NCBI RefSeq assembly: GCF_014701095.1
Contig: NZ_AP023439.1
Location: forward strand, 6,684,001 to 6,748,000
Direction of reading: 5' to 3'
DNA: 64,000 bases
Source: Streptomyces tuirus
GTDB taxonomy: Bacteria; Actinomycetota; Actinomycetes; Streptomycetales; Streptomycetaceae
Below, in pieces: positions 35,801 through 44,132 of this stretch. The notes under the pieces are model-generated. The model was given only the letters and a program-made list of their open reading frames with translations. It made no database searches and was not told the origin of the DNA. Both the position numbers and the translations under genes were made by a program. Within the stretch, counting starts at the first letter, position 1, and every line of letters starts with the position of its first letter.

Positions 35801-36778
35801 TCAGTGGCTCGTGCTCGGCGACGGCACCCCGGTGAGGAGGTCGGCGACCTCGGACTCGGTGGGCATCGCGGAGGAGCAGGCGAGGCGCGAGGCGACGAGG
35901 GCGCCGGCGGTGTTGGCGTGGCGCATGGTCCGCTCCAGGTCCCAGCCGGCGAGCAGACCGTGGCAGAGCGAGCCGCCGAAGGCGTCACCCGCGCCCAGGC
36001 CGTTGACCACCTCGACCAGGACGGGCGGGACCTCTACCCGGGTGCCGTCGCGGTGCACGGCCAGGACGCCCTTGGGGCCCTGCTTGACGACGGCCAGCTC
36101 CACGCCTGCCTCCAGCAGCGCGTCCGCGCAGGCCTGCGGTTCCCGCACGCCGGTGGCGATCTCGCACTCGTCGAGGTTGCCGACCGCGACCGTGGCGTGC
36201 CGCAGGGCCTCGCGGTAGTACGGGCGGGCCTCCTCGGGGTCGCGCCAGAACATCGGGCGCCAGTCGAGGTCGAAGACGGTGGTGCCGGACTTGTCGCGGG
36301 CCTTGAGGGCGGCGAGCGTGGCGGAGCGGCTCGGCTCCTCGCTCAGGCCGGTGCCGGTGATCCAGAAGATCCTGGCCCCGCGGATGGCGAAGAAGTCCAG
36401 CTCGTCGGTGTGGATCTCCAGGTCCGGCGCCTTGGGGCGGCGGTAGAAGTACAGCGGGAAGTCGTCCGGCGGGAAGATCTCGCAGAACGTGACCGGCGTC
36501 GGGTACGCGCCGACGGGGGTGACCCAGCGGTCGTCGACGCCGAAGCCCTTCAGCGCCTGGTGCAGGTACGTGCCGAAGGGGTCGTCGCCGGTGCGTGTGA
36601 TCACCGCCGTACGGCGTCCCAGGCGGGCCGCGGCGACCGCCACGTTGGCCGCCGAACCTCCCAGGAATTTCCCGAACGTCTCCACTGCCTCCAGGGGGAC
36701 ACCGGTCTGCAGGGGGTAGAGGTCGACCCCGATACGGCCCATCGTGATCACATCGAAATACTGGGCTGGCTCGGCCAT
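35801..36778 (-). CDS. iolC: 5-dehydro-2-deoxygluconokinase
   Basis: 325 residues of the PfkB carbohydrate kinase family: TMGRIGVDLYP at the N-terminus, FGKFLGGSAANVAVAAARLG, RTGDDPFGTYL, and a C-terminal NGLGAGDAFGGSL with the catalytic Asp. IolC phosphorylates 2-deoxy-5-keto-gluconate. It is the first gene of the minus-strand inositol operon; its promoter faces that of the ABC importer. The next gene starts 13 bp after the stop. Confidence 0.92.
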   Translation of the reverse strand: MAEPAQYFDVITMGRIGVDLYPLQTGVPLEAVETFGKFLGGSAANVAVAAARLGRRTAVITRTGDDPFGTYLHQALKGFGVDDRWVTPVGAYPTPVTFCEIFPPDDFPLYFYRRPKAPDLEIHTDELDFFAIRGARIFWITGTGLSEEPSRSATLAALKARDKSGTTVFDLDWRPMFWRDPEEARPYYREALRHATVAVGNLDECEIATGVREPQACADALLEAGVELAVVKQGPKGVLAVHRDGTRVEVPPVLVEVVNGLGAGDAFGGSLCHGLLAGWDLERTMRHANTAGALVASRLACSSAMPTESEVADLLTGVPSPSTSH

Positions 36779-36867
36779 GCGCGACCTCCTCGGGAAGCTG
36801 GGGGATGCGGGCCCTGTGGCCCCCTGCCACGGTGGGGGCGTGGATCCACGGGACCTGCCGCCTCCCA

Positions 36868-36897
36868 GGTGTAGGTCTCGGAGGGCGGCGGTGTCAA
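36868..36897 (-). promoter_or_regulatory. Candidate promoter of the iolC operon
   Basis: On the minus strand, TTGACA (36897-36892) is followed after 18 bp by TACACC (36873-36868). It lies about 90-120 bp upstream of iolC. Together with the opposed promoter at 36950 it frames an operator region. Confidence 0.5.
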
Positions 36898-36949
36898 TAG
36901 TTTGTACTTACATTCGGACCTGCTTGTGAAATGATGTCTTAACAAAGTA
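36898..36949. promoter_or_regulatory. Shared operator region between iolC and the ABC importer
   Basis: AT-rich stretch between the two opposed -35 boxes with TTGTACTTACAT (36902-36913) and TTAACAAAGTATT further on. TTGTNNNTACA is also present in front of the LacI-type gene at 45399 (45334-45345). The gntR product and/or that LacI-type regulator are candidate binders. Confidence 0.35.
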
Positions 36950-36978
36950 TTGACAGCGGGCGCGGCAGGGACTTGTAT
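36950..36978 (+). promoter_or_regulatory. Candidate promoter of the inositol ABC importer operon
   Basis: TTGACA (36950-36955), 17 bp, then TTGTAT (36973-36978), about 120 bp upstream of the substrate-binding lipoprotein gene. This and the adjacent elements account for the 323-bp gene-free gap 36779-37101; the remaining leader (36979-37101) shows nothing else I can name. Confidence 0.5.
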
Positions 36979-37101
36979 CCCGTGCCATCGCAACAGTCGG
37001 TTTGCGGCATCATGATCCGGACTCCGTAAGGCTCCGGGACCACGGATCCCTTCGTGATCCCTCCCTTTCCCCCGCAGTAGCACAGTGAGGTGCCAGGAAA
37101 G

Positions 37102-38121
37102 ATGGACCGCTCTTCTCACCCCCGCTCCCGCAGGTTCGCGCCCGTCGTCGCCGTGGCCGCGGCAGCGGCCCTGACCCTCGCCGGCTGCTCCAGCAGTTCC
37201 GGAGGCAAGAAGTCCGAGGAAGGCGCGGCGGACGCCTCGGCCGGCAAGGCCACCACGCCGCGCATGACCGTCGCCCTGGTCACGCACCAGGCGCCCGGCG
37301 ACACCTTCTGGGACACCGTCCGCAAGGGCGCCGAGGCCGCGGCCGCCAAGGACAACATCAAGCTCGTCTACTCCGCCGACCCGAACGCGGGCAACCAGGC
37401 CAACCTGGTCCAGAACGCGATCGACCAGAAGGTCGACGGCATCGCCGTCACCCTCGCCAAGCCGGACGCGCTCAAGGGCGTCATCGGCAAGGCCGAGAAG
37501 TCCGGCATACCCGTCGTCGGCCTGAACTCCGGCCTGAGCGACTGGAAGAACCTCAACCTTCTGGAGTTCTTCGGCCAGGACGAGTCCGTCGCGGGCGAGG
37601 CCTTCGGCAAGAAGCTCAACGAGGTCGGCGCCAAGCACGCGCTCTGCGTCGTGCAGGAGCAGGGCAACGTGGGCCTCACCCAGCGCTGCGACGGCGTGGA
37701 GAAGACCTTCGACGGCAAGCTCGACACCCAGAACGTCAACGGCACCGACATGCCGTCCGTGAAGTCGACGATCACCGCCAAGCTGAAGCAGGACCCGTCC
37801 ATCGACTACGTCGTCGCGCTCGGCGCGCCCTTCGCGCTGACCGCCGTGCAGTCGATCGGCGACGCCGGCAGCAAGGCGAAGGTCGCCACCTTCGACCTCA
37901 ACAAGGACCTCATCAAGGCCGTCAAGAGCGGCGACATCCAGTTCGCGGTGGACCAGCAGCCCTACCTCCAGGGTTACCTGGCAGTCGACGGCCTGTGGCT
38001 CTACAAGAACAACGGCAACTACAGCGGTGGCGGTGAGCAGCCCGTGCTGACCGGTCCGGCCTTCGTCGACAAGTCCAACGTCGACAAGGTCGGGGAGTTC
38101 GCCGCGAAGGGCACCCGGTGA
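37102..38121 (+). CDS. Sugar ABC transporter substrate-binding lipoprotein (inositol-type)
   Basis: 339 residues from the ATG at 37102, preceded by AGGA; a GTG 12 bp upstream is possible. The signal ends in a lipobox LAGC with Cys29, so the protein is anchored to the outer membrane leaflet. The rest is a periplasmic-binding protein of the ribose/galactose group (LVYSADPNAGNQANLVQNAIDQKVDGIAVT, IPVVGLNSGLSDW, YVVALGAPFALTAVQSI). Located upstream of a permease and an ATPase and within the inositol cluster, it should bind myo-inositol or a related cyclitol. Confidence 0.9.
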   Translation: MDRSSHPRSRRFAPVVAVAAAAALTLAGCSSSSGGKKSEEGAADASAGKATTPRMTVALVTHQAPGDTFWDTVRKGAEAAAAKDNIKLVYSADPNAGNQANLVQNAIDQKVDGIAVTLAKPDALKGVIGKAEKSGIPVVGLNSGLSDWKNLNLLEFFGQDESVAGEAFGKKLNEVGAKHALCVVQEQGNVGLTQRCDGVEKTFDGKLDTQNVNGTDMPSVKSTITAKLKQDPSIDYVVALGAPFALTAVQSIGDAGSKAKVATFDLNKDLIKAVKSGDIQFAVDQQPYLQGYLAVDGLWLYKNNGNYSGGGEQPVLTGPAFVDKSNVDKVGEFAAKGTR

Positions 38122-39197
38122 TGAGCATGACCCAGCACGCCGAGCCGGCGGTGGACACACCGCCGGCCCCCGGCCGCAAGCAGTCCGACGGCCGGACGCG
38201 GCAGCGCCCGCTGGCGCTGCGGCTGCTCGCCCGGCCCGAGGTCGGTGTCTTCCTCGGCGCCGTCGCGGTGCTCGTGTTCTTCCTGTTCGCGGCACCGCCG
38301 GTGCGCGACGGCAGCTCGATGGCGAACATCCTGTACCAGTCGTCGACCATCGGGATCATGGCGCTGCCCGTGGCCCTGCTGATGATCGGCGGCGAGTTCG
38401 ACCTGTCCGCCGGTGTCGCCGTGATCACCTCGGCGCTGACCGCGTCGATGCTCAGCTACCAGCTGACCATGAACGTCTGGGTCGGCGTGATCGTCGCCCT
38501 GCTCGTGTCGCTGGCGATCGGCGCGTTCAACGGCTGGCTGCTGGTGAAGACCGGGCTGCCGAGCTTCCTGGTCACCCTGGGCACCTTCCTGATCCTCCAG
38601 GGCGTGAACCTCGCGATCACGAAGCTGGTCACGGGCAACGTGGCCACCGACGACATCAGCGACATGGACGGCTTCACACAGGCGCAGAAGATCTTCGCCT
38701 CGACCTTCACCGTGGGCGGGGTCAACGTCAAGATCACCGTGGTGTGGTGGCTGGTCTTCGCGGCCCTGGCGACCTGGGTGCTGCTGCGCACCAAGTACGG
38801 CAACTGGATCTTCGCCGTCGGCGGCAACAAGGACTCGGCGCGCGCCGTCGGTGTCCCGGTGACCTTCACCAAGATCTCCCTGTTCATGCTGGTCGGCTTC
38901 GGCGCCTGGTTCGTCGGCATGCACCAGCTGTTCTCCTTCAACACCGTGCAGTCCGGCGAGGGCGTGGGCCAGGAGCTCATCTACATCGCCGCGGCCGTCA
39001 TCGGCGGCTGTCTGCTCACCGGTGGCTACGGCTCCGCGATCGGCCCCGTCTTCGGCGCCTTCATGTTCGGCATGGTGCAGCAGGGCATCGTCTACGCCGG
39101 CTGGAACCCCGACTGGTTCAAGGCCTTCCTCGGCGTGATGCTCCTCGGCGCCGTTCTCATCAATCTGTGGGTCCAGCGCACGGCGACCCGGAGGTGA
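38121..39197 (+). CDS. Sugar ABC transporter permease
   Basis: 358 residues from the ATG at 38121, which overlaps the preceding stop by one base (TGATG); a GTG at 38118 is the alternative. About ten membrane segments follow a polar N-terminus of ~35 residues. The RbsC-like pattern is clear (LPVALLMIGGEFDLSAGVAVITSALTASML, the NTVQSGEGVGQELIYIAAAVIGGCLLTGGYGS domain, and GMVQQGIVYAGW). It forms the channel of the importer with the lipoprotein and ATPase on either side. Confidence 0.9.
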   Translation: MSMTQHAEPAVDTPPAPGRKQSDGRTRQRPLALRLLARPEVGVFLGAVAVLVFFLFAAPPVRDGSSMANILYQSSTIGIMALPVALLMIGGEFDLSAGVAVITSALTASMLSYQLTMNVWVGVIVALLVSLAIGAFNGWLLVKTGLPSFLVTLGTFLILQGVNLAITKLVTGNVATDDISDMDGFTQAQKIFASTFTVGGVNVKITVVWWLVFAALATWVLLRTKYGNWIFAVGGNKDSARAVGVPVTFTKISLFMLVGFGAWFVGMHQLFSFNTVQSGEGVGQELIYIAAAVIGGCLLTGGYGSAIGPVFGAFMFGMVQQGIVYAGWNPDWFKAFLGVMLLGAVLINLWVQRTATRR

Positions 39198-39202
39198 CCG
39201 CG

Positions 39203-40114
39203 ATGACCAGCGAAGAAACGGGCACCCACGGTGCCGTCCTGAAGGACACCCCGCCCGCCGACGAGCGTCCCCTGGTGGAACTGCGCGACGCGGGCAAGTC
39301 CTACGGCAACATCCGCGCCCTGCACGGCGTGAGCCTCGAAGTCCACCCCGGCAGGGTGACCTGCGTCCTCGGCGACAACGGCGCCGGCAAGTCCACCCTC
39401 ATCAAGATCATCTCGGGACTGCACCAGCACACCGAGGGCGAGTTCCTCGTCGACGGCGAACCGGTGCGCTTCTCCACCCCGCGCGAGGCCCTCGACAAGG
39501 GCATCGCCACGGTCTACCAGGACCTCGCGGTCGTCCCGCTCATGCCGGTGTGGCGCAACTTCTTCCTCGGCTCCGAGATGACCAAGGGCCCCTGGCCCCT
39601 GCGCCGTCTCGACATCGAGACGATGAAGAGGACCGCGGACGAGGAACTGCGCAACATGGGCATCGTCCTGGACGACCTGGAGCAGCCCATCGGCACGCTC
39701 TCCGGCGGCCAGCGCCAGTGCGTCGCCATCGCCCGCGCCGTCTACTTCGGCGCCCGCGTCCTCATCCTGGACGAGCCGACCGCCGCCCTCGGCGTCAAGC
39801 AGTCCGGTGTGGTGCTGAAGTACATCGCCGCCGCCCGCGAGAAGGGCCTCGGCGTCATCTTCATCACCCACAACCCGCACCACGCCTACATGGTCGGCGA
39901 CCACTTCAGCGTGCTGCGCCTCGGCACCATGGAACTGTCCTCCTCCCGCAGCGAGGTCAGCCTCGAAGAGCTGACCAACCACATGGCCGGCGGCACCGAA
40001 CTGGCCTCGCTCAAGCACGAGTTGGCGCAGGTCCGCGGCGTCGACGTCGAAGGGCTCCCCGAAGAGGGGGACCTCACCGCTCCCGTAGCCACGTCCTCGG
40101 AAGGAAAGTCCTGA
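39203..40114 (+). CDS. Sugar ABC transporter ATP-binding protein
   Basis: 303 residues. One nucleotide-binding domain only: Walker A GDNGAGKST, Q-loop VYQDLAVVPLM, signature LSGGQRQC, Walker B VLILDEPTAALG, and His in ITHNPHHAYM. Ribose-type importers often carry two fused domains, so this is the single-domain variety and must act as a homodimer. It lies 5 bp after the permease. Confidence 0.92.
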   Translation: MTSEETGTHGAVLKDTPPADERPLVELRDAGKSYGNIRALHGVSLEVHPGRVTCVLGDNGAGKSTLIKIISGLHQHTEGEFLVDGEPVRFSTPREALDKGIATVYQDLAVVPLMPVWRNFFLGSEMTKGPWPLRRLDIETMKRTADEELRNMGIVLDDLEQPIGTLSGGQRQCVAIARAVYFGARVLILDEPTAALGVKQSGVVLKYIAAAREKGLGVIFITHNPHHAYMVGDHFSVLRLGTMELSSSRSEVSLEELTNHMAGGTELASLKHELAQVRGVDVEGLPEEGDLTAPVATSSEGKS

Positions 40115-40115
40115 C

Positions 40116-41018
40116 ATGGCCCTCGCGCTCGACCGCATCCGGGTCGGCTCCGCCCCCGACTCCTGGGGCGTCTGGTTCCCCGACGACCCCCAGCAGGTGC
40201 CCTGGGAACGCTTCCTCGACGAGGTCGCCGAGGCCGGCTACTCCTGGATCGAACTCGGTCCCTACGGCTACCTGCCGACCGACCCGGCCCGGCTCACGGA
40301 CGAGGTGACCAAGCGGAACCTGAAGGTCTCCGCCGGCACCATCTTCTGCGGACTGCACCGCGGCCCCTCCGAGTGGGACTCCACCTGGGAGCAGGTCAGC
40401 AACGTGGCCGCGCTCACCCAGGCCATGGACGCGGGGCACCTCGTCGTCATCCCGTCCTTCTGGCGCGACGACAAGACCGCGGAGATCCTGGAGGCGCCGG
40501 AGCTCACCACCGAGCAGTGGCGCAACCTCACCACGGGCATGGAGCGCCTCGGCCGCGAGGTGAAGGACAGGTACGGCCTGGACATCGTCGTCCACCCGCA
40601 CGCCGACACCCACATCGACACCGAGGAGCACGTCGAGCGGTTCCTCGACTCGACCGACTCCGGCGCGGTCAACCTCTGCCTGGACACCGGGCACTACGCC
40701 TACTGCGGCGGTGACAGCGTCAAGCTGATCGAGACGTACGGCGAGCGCATCGGCTACCTCCACCTCAAGCAGGTCGACCCGGAGATCCTGGCGGACGTCG
40801 TCAAGAACGAGGTGCCGTTCGGCCCGGCCGTCGCGCGCGGTGTGATGTGCGAACCGCCGGCAGGAGTCCCCGAGCTGGGACCGGTCCTCACGGCCGCCCA
40901 GAAGCTGGGCGTGGACCTGTTCGCCATCGTCGAGCAGGACATGTACCCCTGTGAGCCGGACAAGCCGCTGCCGATCGCGGTGCGCACCCGCAAGTTCCTC
41001 AGGTCCTGCGGCGCCTGA
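40116..41018 (+). CDS. Inosose-dehydratase-like sugar-phosphate isomerase/epimerase fold protein
   Basis: 300 residues of the xylose-isomerase-like TIM barrel: GSAPDSWGVWFPDDPQQVPWERFLDEVAEAGYSWIELGPYGYLP, a HPHADTHIDTEEH metal-binding segment, LCLDTGHYAYCGGD and a YLHLKQVD strand. IolE dehydrates 2-keto-myo-inositol; the N-terminal sequence fits that group. It starts one base after the ATPase stop, so it belongs to the transporter operon. The operon order importer-dehydratase-dehydrogenase supports the role, but an epimerase is possible. Confidence 0.78.
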   Translation: MALALDRIRVGSAPDSWGVWFPDDPQQVPWERFLDEVAEAGYSWIELGPYGYLPTDPARLTDEVTKRNLKVSAGTIFCGLHRGPSEWDSTWEQVSNVAALTQAMDAGHLVVIPSFWRDDKTAEILEAPELTTEQWRNLTTGMERLGREVKDRYGLDIVVHPHADTHIDTEEHVERFLDSTDSGAVNLCLDTGHYAYCGGDSVKLIETYGERIGYLHLKQVDPEILADVVKNEVPFGPAVARGVMCEPPAGVPELGPVLTAAQKLGVDLFAIVEQDMYPCEPDKPLPIAVRTRKFLRSCGA

Positions 41019-41036
41019 CGACCCGAAAGGACGGCC

Positions 41037-42056
41037 ATGACGGAGCGTGCCCCTCTGGGAGTCGCGGTCATCGGTACCGGAAGGATGGGCGCCGACCATG
41101 TGCGCCGCATCCACGAAGTCACCAGCGGAGCACGGGTGGCGGCCGTCGTGGACGTCGACGCGGAGCGCGCGAAGGCCGTCGCCGCCCGTGTCGACGGCTG
41201 CACCGCCCACACCGACCCCGCTGCCGCGATGACGGCGCCCGACGTGGACGCCGTCCTGATCGCCTCCCCGGGCCCGGCCCACGAGGCCACCCTCCTCGCC
41301 GCCTTCGAGCACGATCTGCCCGTCCTGTGCGAGAAGCCGCTCACCCCCGACGCGGCGTCCGCGCTGCGCGTCCTCGAAGCCGAACAGCGACTCGGCCACC
41401 GCCGGGTCCAGGTCGGCTTCATGCGCCGCTACGACCCCGAGTACGCGAAGCTGAAGGCCCTGCTGACGACGGGTCAGCTCGGCCGTCCGCTCATGCTGCA
41501 CAACCGGCACCGCAACGTCGCCAGCCCGCCCTTCTTCACCAGCCCGATGCTGATCACCGACTCCGTCTCCCACGAGGTGGACGCGACCCGCTGGCTGCTG
41601 GGCCACGAGATCACAGCCGTCACGGTGCTGCGCCCCACCCCGTCGGCCAGCGCCCCGGACACCTTGCAGGACCCCCAGTTCGTCGTCTTCGAGACCGACG
41701 GCGGCGCCCTCAGCGACGTCGAGGTCTTCGTCAACTGCGGCTTCGGCTACCAGGTCCAGGCCGAGGTGGTCTGCGAACACGGCACCGCCCGCATCGGCGA
41801 CGGCCACGCCCTGGTCACCAACATGGCCGGCCGCTGGGGCGGCACCATCGCCCAGGACTGGACCGAACGCTTCGAGACGGCCTACGACCACGAGATCCAG
41901 AGCTGGATCGACGCCACCCGCCGTGGCGAGGTGACCGGCCCGAGCACCTGGGACGGCTACGCCGCGGCGGCGGTGTGCGAGGCGGGGGTGCGGGCGCTGC
42001 GGGACGGCGGCCGGGTCGAGGTCGAACTCGTGGACAAACCCGCGCTGTACGCGTGA
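41037..42056 (+). CDS. iolG: Inositol 2-dehydrogenase-like Gfo/Idh/MocA oxidoreductase
   Basis: 339 residues with a Rossmann domain (GVAVIGTGRMGADHVRRIH), LCEKPL with the catalytic Lys, VQVGFMRRYDPEYAKLK, and DSVSHEVDATRWLLG with the catalytic His. IolG oxidises myo-inositol to scyllo-inosose with NAD+. It follows the IolE-like gene by 18 bp and ends the plus-strand operon at a strong terminator. A second paralog lies immediately downstream on the opposite strand. Confidence 0.85.
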   Translation: MTERAPLGVAVIGTGRMGADHVRRIHEVTSGARVAAVVDVDAERAKAVAARVDGCTAHTDPAAAMTAPDVDAVLIASPGPAHEATLLAAFEHDLPVLCEKPLTPDAASALRVLEAEQRLGHRRVQVGFMRRYDPEYAKLKALLTTGQLGRPLMLHNRHRNVASPPFFTSPMLITDSVSHEVDATRWLLGHEITAVTVLRPTPSASAPDTLQDPQFVVFETDGGALSDVEVFVNCGFGYQVQAEVVCEHGTARIGDGHALVTNMAGRWGGTIAQDWTERFETAYDHEIQSWIDATRRGEVTGPSTWDGYAAAAVCEAGVRALRDGGRVEVELVDKPALYA

Positions 42057-42088
42057 AAAGGGCCCGGGGCCACGCCCCGGGCCCTTTT
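42056..42088 (+). terminator. Rho-independent terminator after the iol plus-strand operon
   Basis: A 15-bp perfect stem (AAAAGGGCCCGGGGC with its complement) around a CAC loop, ending in TTTT. It begins at the last base of the iolG stop codon. The symmetric A and T tracts let it act in both directions. Confidence 0.9.
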
Positions 42089-42194
42089 CCGTGCGCCGGT
42101 CAGATCCTGGTCCGGGCCGGGTCCATCAGGGAGCGTCCGGTGATCCGCGCCGCTCCCAGCACGCCGATGCGCAGGGGTTCCCGGCCCGTCTCGC

Positions 42195-43199
42195 TCAGGC
42201 CTGCCGTACCTCCTCGATCGTGACGGGACGGTGCTCGTGCAGGGAGAGGGTGCACGCGTCGGCGATCCAGCCCGCCTCCAGGGCGTCCTCGATCGTGCAG
42301 GGGGAGGGGCGGGTGCCGGCGACGACCTCGGTGAACGCGGTCAGTTCGGCGCGGTAGGCGTCGGTGAAGCGGTCCATGAAGAAGTCGTGCGGCGTGCCCG
42401 CCGGGAAGGTCACCCCGGGCTCGACCGAGCGCAGCGGCAGCTTGTCCTCCAGGCCGACGGCGATGGAGTCCTGGAAGCCGTGGATCTCCATGCGGACGTC
42501 GTAACCACGGGCGTTGTGACGGGAGTTGGACACGACCGCGAGGGTGCCGTCGTCGAGGGTGAGGATCGCGCCGGTGGTGTCGGCGTCACCGGCCTCCTTG
42601 ATGAAATCGGCGCCCCGGTTGCCGCCGACGGCGTACACCTCCGTCACCTCGCGGCCGGTCACCCAGCGGATGATGTCGAAGTCGTGCACCGAGCAGTCGC
42701 GGAAGATGCCGCCGGAGGCGGCGATGTACGCGGCCGGTGGCGGCGCCGGGTCCAGCGTGGTCGAGCGGACCGTGTGCAGCGTGCCGAGCTCACCGCTCCG
42801 CACGGCCGCCCGGGCGTTGACGAACCCGGCGTCGAAACGGCGGTTGTAGCCGATCTGGATCGGCACGTCCCGGCCGGCGACGGCCTTGAGCACCTCCACA
42901 CCCTCGGCCATGGTCCTGGCGACGGGCTTCTCGCAGAAGACGGGGACACCGGCCTCGACACCGGCCAGGATCAGCGCCGGGTGGGCGTCCGTGGCGGCCG
43001 CGATGACGATGCCGTCGACACCGGCGGCCAGCAGGGCCTCCGGCGAGTCCACGACATCGGCCCCGAACCGCTCGGCGGCGGCCTTGGCGGCGTCCGCGAA
43101 CGGGTCGGTCAGGACGAGGGAGTCGACGGCGTCGAGTCCGGAGAGGGTCTCGGCGTGGAAGGCGCCGATGCGGCCGAGGCCGAGGATTCCGATACGCAT
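42195..43199 (-). CDS. Gfo/Idh/MocA oxidoreductase, inositol dehydrogenase-like
   Basis: 334 residues: RIGILGLGRIGAFHAETL, FCEKPVARTM, IQIGYNRRFDAGFVNAR, and FRDCSVHDFDIIRWVTGREV, the usual catalytic Lys and His sites. It is a paralog of the iolG on the plus strand and converges on it with the terminator between them. The N-terminus and the GYNRRFD segment fit the IolG/MocA branch. It probably oxidises a different inositol stereoisomer or sugar; the two would then widen the substrate range. Confidence 0.85.
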   Translation of the reverse strand: MRIGILGLGRIGAFHAETLSGLDAVDSLVLTDPFADAAKAAAERFGADVVDSPEALLAAGVDGIVIAAATDAHPALILAGVEAGVPVFCEKPVARTMAEGVEVLKAVAGRDVPIQIGYNRRFDAGFVNARAAVRSGELGTLHTVRSTTLDPAPPPAAYIAASGGIFRDCSVHDFDIIRWVTGREVTEVYAVGGNRGADFIKEAGDADTTGAILTLDDGTLAVVSNSRHNARGYDVRMEIHGFQDSIAVGLEDKLPLRSVEPGVTFPAGTPHDFFMDRFTDAYRAELTAFTEVVAGTRPSPCTIEDALEAGWIADACTLSLHEHRPVTIEEVRQA

Positions 43200-43229
43200 G
43201 GGGTGGTGCTCCTAGAGGTAAACGGGGGG

Positions 43230-43320
43230 TGGGGCTGCGCCCTTGCTTTTGGGGGCGCGGGGCTGTTTTCGATGTGCGGCTCTGCCGCGTGGGCGCGATC
43301 AGCCACAACGGCGCCGCACA
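43230..43320. repeat. Dispersed intergenic hairpin element
   Basis: Stretch with paired GGGGCTGCGCCC / GGGGGCGCGG, GCGGCTCTGCCGC and GCGCGATCAGCCACAACG segments, a form I recall as a common intergenic element in Streptomyces chromosomes. It fills most of the 148-bp gap between the IolG-like gene and the SDR gene. It could serve as a transcription end or a repetitive RNA element. The similarity is from memory. Confidence 0.4.
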
Positions 43321-43347
43321 CAACCGACGGCAGTGCGCGGCACATCC

Positions 43348-44124
43348 TCAGTCGAGTCCCCCCAACACGTTCTGGTCCCAGTCGATGACCGACCCGGTGA
43401 CCACCCCGGACCGCTCCGACAGCAGGAACACAACAAAGTCGGCGATCTCGTCCGGCTGGCCGAGCTTGCCCATCGGCAGCTTCGCGGCGGCCTCCTCGCG
43501 CCAGTCGTCCCCCGCCCCGTGGAACGCCTTCTGCGTGGCGTCCTCGCCTTCCGTCGCGGTCCAGCCGATGTTCAGGCCGTTGATCCGGACCCGGTCCCAC
43601 CGGTGTGCGTGCGCGGCGTTGCGGGTCAGGCCGATCAGCCCCGCCTTGGCGGCGACATAGGGCGCGAGGAACGGCTGCCCGCCGTGCGCCGACGACGTGA
43701 TGATGTTGACGATCGTGCCGGGCGCCTCGCGCCCCACCATGTCCGCGACCGCCGCCTGCATCGCGAAGAACGGGCCCTTGAGGTTGATCCCGATGTGCTG
43801 GTCGAACAGCTCGGGCGTGGTGTCCAGCAGCGTTCCACGGGACGTCAGCCCGGCGGAGTTCACGAGGCAGTCGACCCGGCCGTACGTCTGGACGACCCGG
43901 GCCACGGCGTCCTTCGCCTGCTCGGCGTCCGACAGGTCGGCCCGGACGTACAGGGCCTTGCCGCCCGCGGCGGTCAGCTCCTCCACCAGCGCCTCGCCGG
44001 GCTCCGGGCGCCGCCCGGTGACGGCCACGACCGCCCCCTCGCGGACCGCGGCCCGCGCGATGGCCGCGCCGACCCCCTGACTGCCGCCGTTGACCAGGAC
44101 GACCTTGTCGTCGAGAAGTCCCAT
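43348..44124 (-). CDS. Short-chain dehydrogenase/reductase
   Basis: 258 residues from the ATG at 44124. A classical SDR: VVLVNGGSQGVGAAIARAA (cofactor), NSAGLTSRG, IVNIITSSAHGG with the catalytic Ser, and PYVAAKAGL with Tyr-xxx-Lys. It follows the phytanoyl-CoA-dioxygenase-like gene by 8 bp and is transcribed with it. The pair is divergent from a LacI-type regulator. Substrate unknown; sugar or cyclitol oxidation would fit the area. Confidence 0.88.
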   Translation of the reverse strand: MGLLDDKVVLVNGGSQGVGAAIARAAVREGAVVAVTGRRPEPGEALVEELTAAGGKALYVRADLSDAEQAKDAVARVVQTYGRVDCLVNSAGLTSRGTLLDTTPELFDQHIGINLKGPFFAMQAAVADMVGREAPGTIVNIITSSAHGGQPFLAPYVAAKAGLIGLTRNAAHAHRWDRVRINGLNIGWTATEGEDATQKAFHGAGDDWREEAAAKLPMGKLGQPDEIADFVVFLLSERSGVVTGSVIDWDQNVLGGLD

Positions 44125-44132
44125 CGAGTTCC

